Source: Aeromonas lusitana
GTDB taxonomy: Bacteria > Pseudomonadota > Gammaproteobacteria > Enterobacterales > Aeromonadaceae
DNA length: 64,000 bases
Direction: 5' to 3'
Assembly: GCF_002812985.1 (NCBI RefSeq)
Contig: NZ_PGCP01000013.1
Span: forward strand, 1 to 64,000
In this document: in pieces, positions 26,798 to 36,556 of the stretch
Position numbering within the stretch: the stretch's first letter is position 1
Layout of the letters: every line of letters begins with the position of its first letter
Position numbers and translations under genes: made by a program
Notes under the pieces: generated by a model
Database searches by the model: none
What the model was told of the DNA's origin: nothing
The model's input: the letters and a program-made list of their open reading frames with translations, nothing else

Positions 26798-28135
26798 TTA
26801 TACGATATAGGAAAGCAGGAAAGTGCCGGCAAGTGCCATCAGGGAGGCGACCAGGGTGGCACTGGTGTAGTACTTGAGCGTTTCGTTCAGGGTGGCGCCG
26901 CAATACTGCTTGACCAGCCAGAACAGGGAGTCGGTGACCATGGTGCAGCCGATGGCCCCTGAGCCGATAGCCAGCGTCATGATCTCGGGACTGATGTCGG
27001 GGTAGTGCCCCATGATGGGGGAGACGATGGCGGTGGCCCCCATCATGGCCACAGTGGCGGAGCCCACTGCAGCGTGCAATATGATGGCCACCAGCCAGGC
27101 CAGCAGTATGGGGTGCATGTCCAGCTGGGAAAGGATGCCGGCCAGACTGTCCCCAAGGCCACTGGCCTTGAGCACGCCGTTGAAGGCACCGCCGGCCCCG
27201 ATGATCAGCAGGATATTGGCGATGGAGGAGAAACACTGCTCGGTCTGGTCCAGCAGCCCCTCCATCTTCATGCGTTGGCGGATCCCCAGCACGTAGTAGG
27301 CGGTGAAGGCGGCGATGAACATGGCGGTGATGGGGTTGCCGATAAATTCCAGCAGGGTGTAGAGGGCGCCATCATGCGCCATGTTGAGCTCGGCCACCGT
27401 CTTGACCAGCATCAGCAGTATGGGCAGCAGCACGGTGAAGAGGGAGGCGCTCAGGGTCGGCAGCTCGGCCTCATCGCGCGCCTGGATATCGGCGAAGGCG
27501 GCGGGAACGCTTTTGAATGGCACGCGTTTGCCGAGCAGCTTCAGAAACAAAGGGCCACCGATGAGGGAGGCAAACAGCCCGACTGCGAGGCCATAGACGA
27601 TGACGGATCCCACGTCGGCGCCGAGCTGATTAGTGACATAGAGGGCGGCCGGGTGGGGCGGCACTATGCAGTGCACGGCCATCAGAGCGGTGCAGAGCGG
27701 GATGGCCAGGGTCAGCAGCGAGGTGTTGGTCTTGCGGGCGATGGAGAAGGCGAGCGGAATGAGCAGTACCACCCCGACCTCGACGAACAATGTGATGCCA
27801 CACACCAGACCGACCAACACCATGATCACCTGGGGTGAGAGCCAGCGGCATTTTTGCAGGGTGAGACCGATGCGCTCGGCGGCGCCCGATACCTCCATCA
27901 TCTTGCCGAGTATGGTGCCAAGGCCGATGACGGCGGCGAGAAAGCCTAGGGTACCGCCAATGCCCTCTTCCATGGCGTTAACCATCTTGACCGGGTTCAT
28001 CCCCATCATGGTGCCCACATAGAAGCTCGCCAGCAGCAGGGCGAGGAAGGGATGCACCTTGCCCTTCACTATGGTGAAGACGATCAGGATGATGCTTGTC
28101 AGCAAGGTACCGACGACCCACATTTCAGAATTCAT
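26798..28135 (-). CDS. dsdX: D-serine permease DsdX, GntP family
   Basis: 445 residues, exactly the length of E. coli DsdX, with about 12 membrane segments. [37 protein letters not shown] and [21 protein letters not shown] match E. coli DsdX closely. Start 28135 ([12 protein letters not shown]) aligns with the E. coli start and has GAGG about 7 bases upstream; the frame is open further upstream without homology. It imports D-serine by proton symport. First gene of dsdX-dsdA, divergent from the activator dsdC. Confidence 0.95.
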   Translation of the reverse strand: MNSEMWVVGTLLTSIILIVFTIVKGKVHPFLALLLASFYVGTMMGMNPVKMVNAMEEGIGGTLGFLAAVIGLGTILGKMMEVSGAAERIGLTLQKCRWLSPQVIMVLVGLVCGITLFVEVGVVLLIPLAFSIARKTNTSLLTLAIPLCTALMAVHCIVPPHPAALYVTNQLGADVGSVIVYGLAVGLFASLIGGPLFLKLLGKRVPFKSVPAAFADIQARDEAELPTLSASLFTVLLPILLMLVKTVAELNMAHDGALYTLLEFIGNPITAMFIAAFTAYYVLGIRQRMKMEGLLDQTEQCFSSIANILLIIGAGGAFNGVLKASGLGDSLAGILSQLDMHPILLAWLVAIILHAAVGSATVAMMGATAIVSPIMGHYPDISPEIMTLAIGSGAIGCTMVTDSLFWLVKQYCGATLNETLKYYTSATLVASLMALAGTFLLSYIV

Positions 28136-28361
28136 ACTGCGCCTCGACATACGTGATGGACTGAGATTGATGGGGCTATTGAACGGCAAGGGCGAGGGTG
28201 CTGACAAATGATGAAAACGGGGTCTTGGGTGCGCTGGATTGATGCAAGCGTGCCACATTCATCACATTTTCCTTGGATATGGCGATTTGGATTCGTTTGC
28301 TGCATCCAAAAGGGCGTGGGTTTGGATATGATGGCGACATGACCCGACGGCCTGCCGAGAG

Positions 28362-29312
28362 ATGCGGATGTATACCGAAGAGCACTATGTATCGAGAAAC
28401 AAGCTGCTGAGTGGCTATCAGCTCGCCAAGCTGCATACCTTCGAGGCGGCGGCCCGTCACAGCTCCTTCGCCCTGGCGGCGGACGAGCTGGCGCTCAGCC
28501 CGAGCGCGGTGAGCCACAGGATCAGCGCCCTGGAGGAGGAGCTCGGCTTCAAGTTGTTCCAGCGTTTTCACCGCAAGGTGGTGCTGACGGCGGAGGGGCA
28601 GAGGATATTCTGGGCGCTCAAGTCATCCCTTGAGTTCATCAATCAGGAGATTTTGGAGATCAAGAATCAGGAGCTGTCGGGCTCACTGACCGTCTACTCC
28701 CGCCCCTCCATCGCCCAGTGCTGGCTGGTGCCAAGGCTAGCTGACTTCTCCCGCCTGCATCCCCAAATCGATCTCAACATCATGACCGGTAACGAGAACA
28801 TCAACCTGCACGGTTATGGCATCGACGTGACGCTCTATTTTGATGACAAGACGCCGGAGCGGCTCGCCATTCACCCGTTGATGGATGAATACATGGTGCC
28901 TGTGTGCAGTCCGAAATATGCCGAGCAGCACCAATTGCTCGGTAATCCGGATAATTTGCAGCACTGTCGCCTGCTGCACGACAGGCAGGCCTGGGGCCAT
29001 GACTCGGAAACCGACGAATGGCAGAGTTGGGCTCGCCAATCCGGCATCCTCATCGACGGCTGTCAGGCAAACATGGGGTTCGATCGCTCCGATCTCGCCA
29101 TCATAGCCGCCATGAACCACGCCGGGGTTGCCATGGGTCGCAAGAACCTGGTGAGCAAGCGGTTGGCAAGGAACGAGTTGGTGGCCCCATTCCCGGATAA
29201 AGAAGTACGCTGCGAGCAGCGCTATTACTTGGCCACGCTCCCGAACCGCCAGTGTCCCAAGATCCAGGCCTTTATCGATTGGATCAGCGCCCAGGCGCAA
29301 CTGGCAAGTTGA
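28362..29312 (+). CDS. dsdC: LysR-type activator DsdC
   Basis: 316 residues. The N-terminal helix-turn-helix is HTFEAAARHSSFALAADELALSPSAVSHRISALEEELG (about 27-64), followed by a type-2 periplasmic-binding fold effector domain. RPSIAQCWLVPRL, LLHDRQAWGHDSETDEW and GFDRSDLAIIAAMNHAGVAMGRK match E. coli DsdC. It activates dsdXA in response to D-serine, with CRP in E. coli. The start could be 28362 or 28368, the latter 7 bases after GAGAG. The 226-base gap to dsdX holds the regulatory region. Confidence 0.93.
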   Translation: MRMYTEEHYVSRNKLLSGYQLAKLHTFEAAARHSSFALAADELALSPSAVSHRISALEEELGFKLFQRFHRKVVLTAEGQRIFWALKSSLEFINQEILEIKNQELSGSLTVYSRPSIAQCWLVPRLADFSRLHPQIDLNIMTGNENINLHGYGIDVTLYFDDKTPERLAIHPLMDEYMVPVCSPKYAEQHQLLGNPDNLQHCRLLHDRQAWGHDSETDEWQSWARQSGILIDGCQANMGFDRSDLAIIAAMNHAGVAMGRKNLVSKRLARNELVAPFPDKEVRCEQRYYLATLPNRQCPKIQAFIDWISAQAQLAS

Positions 29313-29750
29313 GCTGGAGGCCATATCGGGAATTCATATCTGCGTGGGGTCGCATCATTTATCGGCAGTGTATTTGTGTCAGCGTGAATAATACGGGCTG
29401 TAATTTGTCTGGGATGTAGAGAGTCAAGGCTAACAGAGATGGCACGACCGAGCGTGATAAAACCCGGCTCTTGTCATGAGTCAATACCCGAATGGTGCCG
29501 TATTTGTTTCTCTGACCAACTTGTATCGCGAGGAAACGAGACTGGATGAATCAATACTGAAAAAATAACTATCTATGCATGCTGCTTTTCAACAACGGTT
29601 GTCGAATAAAATAACGACAGCGAATAATGATTCTGATGTTGCGACTCATCTTTTGATCGCTATAAAATCATTATGTTGTTATCAAGCGGGCGTGCTATTC
29701 TCAAATTGTGCTATCCCTGTGACATACAAAAATAATTCTGTGAGGAAGTA
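29313..29750. other. hns: Intergenic region upstream of hns
   Basis: About 440 bases that become AT-rich towards hns. Such regions often bind H-NS itself for autorepression, which is inference here. No gene or RNA is recognised. Confidence 0.4.
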
Positions 29751-30158
29751 ATGAACGAGTTTCTGAAAGTTCTGCTGAACATTCGCAGCCTGCGTGCTGC
29801 CATTCGTGAACTGCCGTTTGAACAACTGCAAGAAGCGAAAGAGAAGTTTGATCTGGTATATAACGAGCGCGCTGAGTCCGTTGAACAAGAGCGTGCCGAG
29901 CAAGAAGAGCGTCAGCGCAAGCTGAGCGAGTTTACCGAGATGCTGCAACAAGCCGGTATCGATCCCCGCGAGCTGATCGGCAGCGCCGCCGCACCTGCCG
30001 CCGCTGCCGCGACCAAGAGCAAGCGTGCTCCGCGTCCGCCGAAATACAAGTATCAGGAAGATGGTCAGGAAAAAACCTGGACCGGTCAGGGCCGCATGCC
30101 TAAAGCGATTGCCGAACAGGTTGCGCTGGGCAAGGATTTGAATGATTTCCTGATCTAA
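29751..30158 (+). CDS. hns: Nucleoid-associated silencer H-NS
   Basis: 135 residues. Helical oligomerisation region at 1-65 (MNEFLKVLLNIRSLRAAIRE onwards, rich in Glu and Gln), a linker of Ala repeats and basic residues (AAAPAAAAATKSKRAPRPPK), and the C-terminal DNA-binding domain with TWTGQGRMPKAIAEQ, which contains the QGR minor-groove hook. It silences AT-rich acquired DNA, of which this window has examples (the channel gene at 7344-8057 and the sequence around the GH18 gene). AGGAAG lies 3-4 bases before the ATG. A strong terminator follows, so it is monocistronic. Confidence 0.96.
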   Translation: MNEFLKVLLNIRSLRAAIRELPFEQLQEAKEKFDLVYNERAESVEQERAEQEERQRKLSEFTEMLQQAGIDPRELIGSAAAPAAAAATKSKRAPRPPKYKYQEDGQEKTWTGQGRMPKAIAEQVALGKDLNDFLI

Positions 30159-30176
30159 GCGTCAAGCCAGATCATC

Positions 30177-30208
30177 AATAATGCCGCCTTCTGGGCGGCA
30201 TTATTATT
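30177..30208 (+). terminator. Terminator after hns
   Basis: AATAATGCCGCC (30177-30188) and GGCGGCATTATT (30194-30205) form a 12-bp stem with a 5-base loop, followed by ATTTG. Confidence 0.88.
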
Positions 30209-30642
30209 TGTAACATTCTGTGAGAAGAGGGTGGCTGCCTGCCTGTATAAAGAACCTGCGTGCAGATTTGAAATAGCCATGGCCAGCATAGGGCCTTAAG
30301 ACAAGGCAATAAGACTGGGCTGTAAGAAAAGACGCCATCGGTAACAAGCGCGCTCTCCATCACGCAAGATGCCACTACCCAAGACTCCATCACTTGCCAT
30401 TCAGCGAGGACTCATACAGCCCATTCGATATCGCGAATGACGTCGGGATGAGAAAGAGGGGAACGACACTGTGTGATGAAATAGCCGATGATCATTGGGA
30501 TTCCTCTTTGGCGATCATGATTCCTTTCACACAGTAAACCGCTCGAGATCGAGCAATTCTCATTTCTTTCGTTATCTCTGGTCTATTTGGCACCCAAATA
30601 CCAACACATATTCGTGTTAATCGGCCTTGTATGAGGGATGGT
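30209..30642. other. Intergenic region between hns and DAHP synthase gene
   Basis: About 430 bases with mixed composition. Short open frames on both strands lack ribosome sites and motifs. Nothing recognised. Confidence 0.35.
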
Positions 30643-30670
30643 AATACGGGGCCATGATGGCCCCGTATTT
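30643..30670. terminator. Terminator after DAHP synthase gene
   Basis: AATACGGGGCCAT (30643-30655) and ATGGCCCCGTATT (30657-30669) form a near-perfect stem 16 bases past the DAHP synthase stop. It could act in both directions. Confidence 0.75.
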
Positions 30671-30685
30671 GTTAAATAGCTCAGA

Positions 30686-31792
30686 TTAACTGACGGGCTG
30701 GGTATCTTTATTGCGGAGGGAATGGGATGTGCGCTTGCCGGCATGGCGGCGGGCCTCGACCGCTTCGGCCAGCATGGCCAGCAGTGTCTGGCTCTCTTCC
30801 CAGCACAGGCAGGCATCCGTGATGGACTGGCCGTATTGCAGCTCGCTCAGGGGGGCCGGTTTCTGACTGCCCCCCTGCAGGAAGCTCTCGACCATGACGG
30901 CGGCGACGGCGTCACTCCCCTCGCTCAGCTGACGGCAGAGCTCAGCGGCGACCCGAGTCTGGTTCTTGTGCTGCTTCTGGCTGTTGCCGTGGCTGCAATC
31001 CACCATCAGACGAGGGTTGAGCCCCTGACGTGCCAGACGTTCAGCCGCTTCTTCCACGTCGCTCTGGTGATAGTTCGGGAGGGTGCCGCCGCGCAATATG
31101 ATGTGCCCGCTCGGGTTGCCTTCACTCTTGATGACGACGATACCGCCCTGGCTGCCGGGCGCGGTAAACAGATGGGATGCCTCGCTGGCCTGGATGGCAT
31201 CGATGGCGACCCGGATATTGCCGTCCGTGCCGTTTTTGAAACCGACGGGACAGGGCAGGGCGGAGGCGAGCTGCCTGTGCACCTGAGACTCAGTGGTGCG
31301 TGCGCCAATGGCGCCCCAGCTGATGAGATCGGCCAGGTAGAGGAAGCTGGTGGTATCGAGGAACTCGGTGGCGGTGGCCAGCCCCAGTTGGTTGATGTCG
31401 AGCAGCAGTTGACGGGCCAGGTGCAGGCCCTGGCCTATGTCGTTGCTGCCATCCAGATGGGGATCAAACACCAGCCCCTTCCAGCCGACCGTGGTGCGGG
31501 GTTTCTCGAAATAGGTGCGCATCACGATGAGCAAGCGGTCCTGATACTCCACGGCGAGCTTCGCCAGGCGCTTGCCATAGTCGAGGGCGGCGAGGGGATC
31601 GTGAATGGAGCAGGGGCCAATCACCACCAGCAGGCGATCATCGTCGCCGCTAAAGATCTGGCGAACCTGATGACGGTGCGCTTCTATTTGCTCCGCCATA
31701 TCGATGGGACAGGGATGTTGTGCCAAGAGATCGGCAGGGGTGGGGAGGGCCTCAACCGCGAAGGCGCGCATTACCGAATTCAAAACTGCCAT
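30686..31792 (-). CDS. 3-deoxy-7-phosphoheptulonate (DAHP) synthase, Fur-controlled
   Basis: 368 residues, class I DAHP synthase (AroF/G/H type). Family blocks: LLVVIGPCSIHDPLAALDY, MRTYFEKPRTTVGWKGL, GARTTESQVHRQLASAL, VGFKNGTDGNI and LMVDCSHGNSQKQHKNQ (metal-binding Cys and His). It condenses phosphoenolpyruvate with erythrose-4-phosphate, the first shikimate step. Start 31792 (MAVLNSVMRAF) is the usual family start; a GTG frame from 31879 has no homology. A Fur box at 31896-31910 implies iron control, as expected for an isozyme that feeds chorismate into catechol siderophore synthesis. Siderophore genes themselves are not in the window, apart from the reductase at 32052. Confidence 0.92.
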   Translation of the reverse strand: MAVLNSVMRAFAVEALPTPADLLAQHPCPIDMAEQIEAHRHQVRQIFSGDDDRLLVVIGPCSIHDPLAALDYGKRLAKLAVEYQDRLLIVMRTYFEKPRTTVGWKGLVFDPHLDGSNDIGQGLHLARQLLLDINQLGLATATEFLDTTSFLYLADLISWGAIGARTTESQVHRQLASALPCPVGFKNGTDGNIRVAIDAIQASEASHLFTAPGSQGGIVVIKSEGNPSGHIILRGGTLPNYHQSDVEEAAERLARQGLNPRLMVDCSHGNSQKQHKNQTRVAAELCRQLSEGSDAVAAVMVESFLQGGSQKPAPLSELQYGQSITDACLCWEESQTLLAMLAEAVEARRHAGKRTSHSLRNKDTQPVS

Positions 31793-31895
31793 CTGGATTA
31801 CCTTGCTGTACCTGGGGGTGTTAATGAGGTGCTTGCGGCTCAGAGCCCTGGATTCTTGGGCGCCGGGGCGCAATGACACATCACTTTATTGAGAG

Positions 31896-31910
31896 TGATT
31901 ATCATTATCT
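31896..31910 (-). promoter_or_regulatory. Fur box upstream of DAHP synthase gene
   Basis: TGATTATCATTATCT matches the 7-1-7 Fur consensus TGATAATnATTATCA at 12 of the 14 specified positions. It lies 104 bases upstream of the start. Confidence 0.8.
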
Positions 31911-32051
31911 TGTTGTCTCTGACGAATGCAAGCCCTGGTGCGGAGATCACCAAGATGGGGGGGAGGAGAAAAAAAGAGTGGAAACCAGATTGCAATCAGG
32001 CCTGACGCTCTTGAGCGATAGGCCTGATTTATATAGGGAAAATAGAGACTA

Positions 32052-32858
32052 TCAGCTATCCATCACCACATGACGGTCCTGATGATAGGCATCCTCATCC
32101 TTGCCGCTGCGCCAGTAGGGCACCGCATAGACCCGCTGGCGGTCAACGTCCAGGGTGCGTCTGACATGACGACGCAATGGCACCACCAGGCCCTCTTCCC
32201 CGCCGAACCAGAAGTAGCTCTGCTCCGCCACCATGGGCAGGGCGGTGAAATAGTTCACCAGGGGCTCGGTCTGCTCGGGAGAACCGACAAACCAGCGCAG
32301 ACTGACCCCGCTTGGCAGCGACAGATCCTGCACATCTTCCTGATGGGGCACCAGCAGGGCGATATGACCCAGAGCCTCGACGGGCATGGCTTCGGCCATG
32401 GCGCTGATGGCGGGCAGGGAGGTGAGATCCCCCACCATGTAATAGTGCTCGGCCACCTGCAGCATGGGATCCGGGCCACCCGGACCCGAGATGGCCAGCT
32501 GGTCGCCGGGCTGGGCATGCAGGGCAAAGCGGCTGGCGGGGCCGATGTCGCCGTGCAGGGCGAAGTCGATGTCCAGCTCCAGGGCCTCACGGCGGAAGGC
32601 GCGGATGCTGAAGGTGCGGATGATGGGTTTCTGGCTCGGATCTTCCCAGCGAGGTCCCTTGGGGCCCGGTGTTGGCAGCACGATCTGCTGCTGCCCAGCC
32701 TGGGGCAGCATGATCTTGACGTGGGCGCCGCCACAGCTGAAGGGATAATCTGCCAGCTCCGGGCTGGTCAGACAGAGTCGGCGCAGGTGCGGGCCCACAT
32801 CATGAACGTGTTTGACGGTGAGAAGGCGAGGGCGATTGACCGGGGCGGGCTGTGACAT
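32052..32858 (-). CDS. Siderophore-interacting protein, ferric reductase (ViuB/YqjH type)
   Basis: 268 residues. An N-terminal FAD-binding domain has the motif IRTFSIRAFRREALELDIDF (RxYS/T-like), then DIGPASRFALHAQPGDQLAISGPGG, and the C-terminal NAD(P)-binding SIP domain ends with YFWFGGEEGLV and YAVPYWRSGKDEDAYHQ, the characteristic YW-x-G end. The family reduces iron from ferric siderophores in the cytoplasm. AGGAG lies 7-8 bases before ATG 32858, and a Fur box sits at 32901-32915. It lies on the same strand as the DAHP synthase gene, but with its own promoter. Confidence 0.9.
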   Translation of the reverse strand: MSQPAPVNRPRLLTVKHVHDVGPHLRRLCLTSPELADYPFSCGGAHVKIMLPQAGQQQIVLPTPGPKGPRWEDPSQKPIIRTFSIRAFRREALELDIDFALHGDIGPASRFALHAQPGDQLAISGPGGPDPMLQVAEHYYMVGDLTSLPAISAMAEAMPVEALGHIALLVPHQEDVQDLSLPSGVSLRWFVGSPEQTEPLVNYFTALPMVAEQSYFWFGGEEGLVVPLRRHVRRTLDVDRQRVYAVPYWRSGKDEDAYHQDRHVVMDS

Positions 32859-32900
32859 ATGAGTACTCCTGACAGGCAATGGCGCTCATTCTCAGACAAA

Positions 32901-32915
32901 TGAAAACTATTATCA
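32901..32915 (-). promoter_or_regulatory. Fur box upstream of siderophore-interacting protein gene
   Basis: TGAAAACTATTATCA (complement TGATAATAGTTTTCA) matches the 7-1-7 Fur consensus at 12 of 14 positions, 43 bases upstream of the start. Confidence 0.8.
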
Positions 32916-32999
32916 ATTGCTTTGTGAACAAGAAAACGGCAAGAAAAGAGGGGGATTGCTCCCCCCTCTTTGTCGATGGTGTACACGCAAGCATGTCTG

Positions 33000-34394
33000 C
33001 TACCCCCGATCGCTGCCCCCCAGCGCCCGGTAGATGCCGGCCATGGTCTTGAGCTGGCTCTGCTGCTGGCCGAGCAGGGCGAGCTCGGCATCCCACAGGC
33101 GATTCTGCTCATCCAGCCAAGGTTGCACCCCGGTCGCGCCGGCCTGGAAACGGGCCTGGGCCAGCCGCTCCGCCTCTTTCGCATAACCCAGCTGTTGCTC
33201 CAGATAGTGCAGTCGTTGTTCCCCTTGCTGGCGAGCCGCCAGGCCGTCCTCCACCTCCAGCAGGGCGGTGTAGAGCTGCTTACGAAACTCGGTCTCGGCT
33301 ATCTGATAATCGAGCTCAGAGCTCGCGATGCTGAGCCGGGTCTTGTTGTACTCGAGGAAGGGCAGGGCCAGGGTCGCCCCCAGGGTGCCCACCGGGTTGC
33401 TCAGCACCTGGGTCAGGGTATCCGAGGTGGTGCTGGCTCCGCCGGTGAGGCTCAGGGTGGGGTAGAAACCGGTGCGGATCTCATCCCCTCTGGCGAGCGT
33501 CTTGCGCAACCTGAGCTCGGCCGCCCGCACATCCGGGCGCCGGGCCAGCACATCCGCCGGGATACCGACCGCCAGGGTGGGGATGGGGGTCATGACCAGC
33601 CGGGTCGGGGCAAATTCCAACGGGCCATGGCTGCGACCGAGCAGCAGACGCAGGGCGTTACCCGCCTGTTCCCGTTGCAAGACGAGGGAAGCCAGCTCCG
33701 CCTGCTTGCCCGCCTTCTGCTGGCTGGCCTGCACCAGATCGAGGCGGGTGATGGCACCTGCCTCATATTTGGCGCGGGTCAGCCGCTCGGCCCGCTCATA
33801 GTTGACCAGTTGTTGTTCACCTAGGGTGATGGCAGAGCCGAGGTAGGCCAACTGCCAATACTGCTCCAGCGCCTTGCCGATGAGCATCAGCCGGGTGGAC
33901 GCCAGATCCTGCTCGCTGGCCTGTGCCTCCCAGCTCGCCTGATCCCGCACCGAGGCGAGGCGACCCCAGAGATCCACCTCGTAGCTCAGGGTGAGGGAGG
34001 GCCCCAGGTTGCTGCTGGCGCTGCCGTCCTTCATGTTCTTGGTGCCGCTCGCCCCCAGATTGGCGCTGACCGAGGGGGTTAGGTTGGTATCGGCGAGATC
34101 CGCGCCGAGCAGGGCGCTCCTGAGCCTGAGCCCGGCCACCTGCATGTCCGGATTGGCGGCCAGCACAGCCGTCACAAGGCTGTCGAGAGCGGGATCATTA
34201 AATCCCTGCCACCAGAGGCCGGCCTGCTGCTGGTCGAGCCCAGCGCTGGCCTGCTGCCAGGCGGGGGCCACCGCCAATTCGGGTCTGTGGTAGCTGCTCT
34301 GCTGACTGCAGGCGCCGAGGGCAAGGCCGACGGCGAGGCAGAGCCCTGTCTTGGAGACGAGGCCGAGCCTCTGTAATGGGTTGTGCATCATCAT
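33000..34394 (-). CDS. Outer membrane efflux lipoprotein, NodT/TolC family
   Basis: 464 residues. The signal peptide ends in lipobox ALGAC with Cys29 for lipid attachment. Two OEP repeats follow: LRLRSALLGADLADTNLTPSVSANLGASG in the first half and AELRLRKTLARGDEIRTGFYPTLSLTGGAS in the second, with VPADVLARRPDVRAAE-type motif as GIPADVLARRPDVRAAE. It forms a trimeric outer membrane duct for the MacAB pump encoded just upstream. Its start overlaps the macB stop by 4 bases, and three consecutive Met codons allow alternative starts (34394, 34391, 34388). Last gene of macA-macB-OMF. Confidence 0.93.
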   Translation of the reverse strand: MMMHNPLQRLGLVSKTGLCLAVGLALGACSQQSSYHRPELAVAPAWQQASAGLDQQQAGLWWQGFNDPALDSLVTAVLAANPDMQVAGLRLRSALLGADLADTNLTPSVSANLGASGTKNMKDGSASSNLGPSLTLSYEVDLWGRLASVRDQASWEAQASEQDLASTRLMLIGKALEQYWQLAYLGSAITLGEQQLVNYERAERLTRAKYEAGAITRLDLVQASQQKAGKQAELASLVLQREQAGNALRLLLGRSHGPLEFAPTRLVMTPIPTLAVGIPADVLARRPDVRAAELRLRKTLARGDEIRTGFYPTLSLTGGASTTSDTLTQVLSNPVGTLGATLALPFLEYNKTRLSIASSELDYQIAETEFRKQLYTALLEVEDGLAARQQGEQRLHYLEQQLGYAKEAERLAQARFQAGATGVQPWLDEQNRLWDAELALLGQQQSQLKTMAGIYRALGGSDRG

Positions 34395-36556
34395 TCTCTT
34401 GCCAGCGCCTCGACCGGATCGAGCCGGGCCGCGTTGCGGGCAGGCAGGTAACCAAACAGGATCCCGATGAGCGAGGAGCAGCCGAAGGCCATCAGGATGG
34501 AGAAGAGCGAGAAGGACATCTGGAAGCTCTCGACGAACAGGGAGAAGACAAAGCCGATAAGCAGGGCCAGCCCTATGCCGAGCAGGCCCCCCAGCAGGCT
34601 GACCATCACGGCCTCTATCAGGAATTGCTGCAAGATATCGGACTGGCGGGCGCCCACCGCGATGCGGATCCCTATCTCCCGGGTGCGCTCCACCACCGAG
34701 ACCAGCATGATGTTCATCACCCCGACCCCGCCGACGATAAGCGAGATCACCGCGATGGCGGAGACCAGCAGCGTCATGGTGGCGGTGGTCTTCTCCACCG
34801 ACTTGATGATGCTGTCGCTGCTGAAGGTGAAGAAGTCCTTCACCCCGTGGCGCTGGGTCAGCAGGGCCACCGCGGCCTGCTCGGCCAGGGCGGGCTGGAT
34901 CCCGTCCTTGACCCGGATGGTGATCTGGCTGAAATGGTTCTGGGAGATGAGGCGACTCATCACGGCGCTGTAGGGCAGCCAGATGCTGACCGACTGGCTG
35001 CTGCGACCAAAGCCGGTCTCCTGTGCCACCACGCCTATGATCCGCACCGGCAGGGTGCCGACCAGTACCACCTGGCCGACGGGATCTTCCTTGCCGAGCA
35101 GGCTCTCTATGGTCTTGCCATCCACCACGGCCACCGCCGTCCGGCTCTGGATGTCCCGCTCATCGAACAGGCGCCCCTGGGTGAGGGTCATCCCCTTGAC
35201 CCGGAAGAAGTCGCTGCCGACCCCCACCACGTTGCCGGTACTGGTCTTGTTGCGATAACGGAGCTGGCCCGAGGTGGCGATCTGGGGGCTGGCTCCTTCC
35301 AGATAGGGCTGGCCGAGCAGGGCGTCAAGATCCCGCTCGTTCAGGGTCTGGATACTGGCCGCCTTCTCATCCCCCCAGTCCTTGCCGGGGAAGATGTCGA
35401 TGGTGTTGGTGCCCATGGCGTTGATGTCGTTGATCACCTTGGCACGGGCCCCCTGGCCGAGGGCGACCACGCTGACCACGGCGGCGATGCCGATGATGAT
35501 GCCGAGCATGGTGAGGAAGGTGCGCATGCGGTGGGCCAGCATGGCGTGCACGGCCATGCGGGCGGCTTCCCGGTAGCGATCCCAACCCAGCTTGCTGCCC
35601 TTGGCGGGAGCGATATGGGGGGGGATGGCCCCCTTGCTGGGCTTGCCTGCGGCCTTGGTCACGCCAGCCTGGGGCAAGGCAGTGCCTTGAGCGGCGGGTG
35701 CGTCTTGGCCGTTCTCTTCCGCCGCCCGCTCATCGCGCAGGGTGTCGATCCGATCGGCGTGATTGGCGCTCTTTGCTGCTTGCCCGCTGTCTTCCACCAC
35801 CCGGCCATCGCGCAGGGTGTCGATCCGACCGGCCTGGTCGGCGCTCTTTGCTGGCTGGGCACTGTCTTCCACTACCCGGCCATCGCGCAGGGTAATGATG
35901 CGATCCGCGTGATTGGCCACCGCCATGTCGTGGGTCACCAATATGATGGTGTGGCCCTGGGCGTGCAGCTCTTTCAAGATGGCCATCACCTCCTTGCCAC
36001 TGTGGCTGTCGAGGGCGCCGGTGGGCTCATCGGCCAGGATCACCTCGCCGCCATTGGCCAGCGCCCGGGCGATGCTGACCCTCTGCTGCTGGCCGCCGGA
36101 GAGCTGACCCGGCCTGTGGTGGCTGCGATCGGCGAGGCCCAGGCGCGACAGCAGGGCGCGGGCGCGCTGTTGGCGCTCGGCCCGCGCCGTGCCGGCGTAG
36201 ACCGCGGGTATCTCCACGTTGGCGGTGGCATCCAGGTGGGGCAAGAGGTGATAGCGCTGGAAGATGAAGCCGAAGTGGTGGCAACGCAGCCGGGCCAGCG
36301 CCAGCGCATCCAGACGGGCGGTATCTTGCCCGCGAAACAGGTACTGGCCTGCGCTCGGGCGGTCGAGGCAACCCAGCAGGTTCATCAGGGTGGATTTACC
36401 TGAGCCGGAGGCCCCGACGATGGCGACCATCTCCCCCGCCTGGATGCACAGATCCAGCGGGTGCAGTACCGTCACCTCCTGCTCACCGCTCTGGTAGCGC
36501 TTCTCTATGCCCTTGAGCTGGATCAGCGGTCCTTCGAGCTTTTGGGGCTCACTCAC
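34391..36556 (-). CDS. macB: MacB-type ABC exporter, ATPase plus permease, with repeated linker
   Basis: 721 residues, longer than E. coli MacB (648). The ATPase domain (about 1-230) has Walker [10 protein letters not shown], signature [15 protein letters not shown] and Walker [13 protein letters not shown]. The first membrane helix follows at about 340 ([18 protein letters not shown]), then a large periplasmic domain, and three helices at the C-terminus ([45 protein letters not shown]). The extra length is in the linker, where a 25-residue unit built on [15 protein letters not shown] occurs three times in tandem. The protein works with MacA and an outer membrane factor to expel macrolides, peptides or other ligands from the periplasm. 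It overlaps both neighbours by 4 bases. Confidence 0.94.
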   Translation of the reverse strand: MSEPQKLEGPLIQLKGIEKRYQSGEQEVTVLHPLDLCIQAGEMVAIVGASGSGKSTLMNLLGCLDRPSAGQYLFRGQDTARLDALALARLRCHHFGFIFQRYHLLPHLDATANVEIPAVYAGTARAERQQRARALLSRLGLADRSHHRPGQLSGGQQQRVSIARALANGGEVILADEPTGALDSHSGKEVMAILKELHAQGHTIILVTHDMAVANHADRIITLRDGRVVEDSAQPAKSADQAGRIDTLRDGRVVEDSGQAAKSANHADRIDTLRDERAAEENGQDAPAAQGTALPQAGVTKAAGKPSKGAIPPHIAPAKGSKLGWDRYREAARMAVHAMLAHRMRTFLTMLGIIIGIAAVVSVVALGQGARAKVINDINAMGTNTIDIFPGKDWGDEKAASIQTLNERDLDALLGQPYLEGASPQIATSGQLRYRNKTSTGNVVGVGSDFFRVKGMTLTQGRLFDERDIQSRTAVAVVDGKTIESLLGKEDPVGQVVLVGTLPVRIIGVVAQETGFGRSSQSVSIWLPYSAVMSRLISQNHFSQITIRVKDGIQPALAEQAAVALLTQRHGVKDFFTFSSDSIIKSVEKTTATMTLLVSAIAVISLIVGGVGVMNIMLVSVVERTREIGIRIAVGARQSDILQQFLIEAVMVSLLGGLLGIGLALLIGFVFSLFVESFQMSFSLFSILMAFGCSSLIGILFGYLPARNAARLDPVEALARE
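35696..35920. repeat. macB: 75-bp tandem repeat, three copies, inside macB
   Basis: The segment CATCGCGCAGGGT recurs at 35730, 35805 and 35880, a period of exactly 75 bp, so the copies stay in frame. Each encodes 25 residues of the type [24 protein letters not shown]. Copy 3 (nearest the permease) is the most diverged. The first copy in the protein corresponds to the normal end of the ATPase domain, and the two others look like duplications of it. Confidence 0.9.

Noticed and set aside
25449..27236. Extended N-terminus of D-serine dehydratase up to 27236
   Set aside because: The extra 150 codons overlap dsdX in another frame and lack homology. [10 protein letters not shown] at 26780 is the natural start.
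34376..36403. A 675-codon open frame antisense to macB
   Set aside because: No known domain. The ABC motifs are on the other strand, and the apparent repeats in this frame are only the reflection of the macB tandem repeat.
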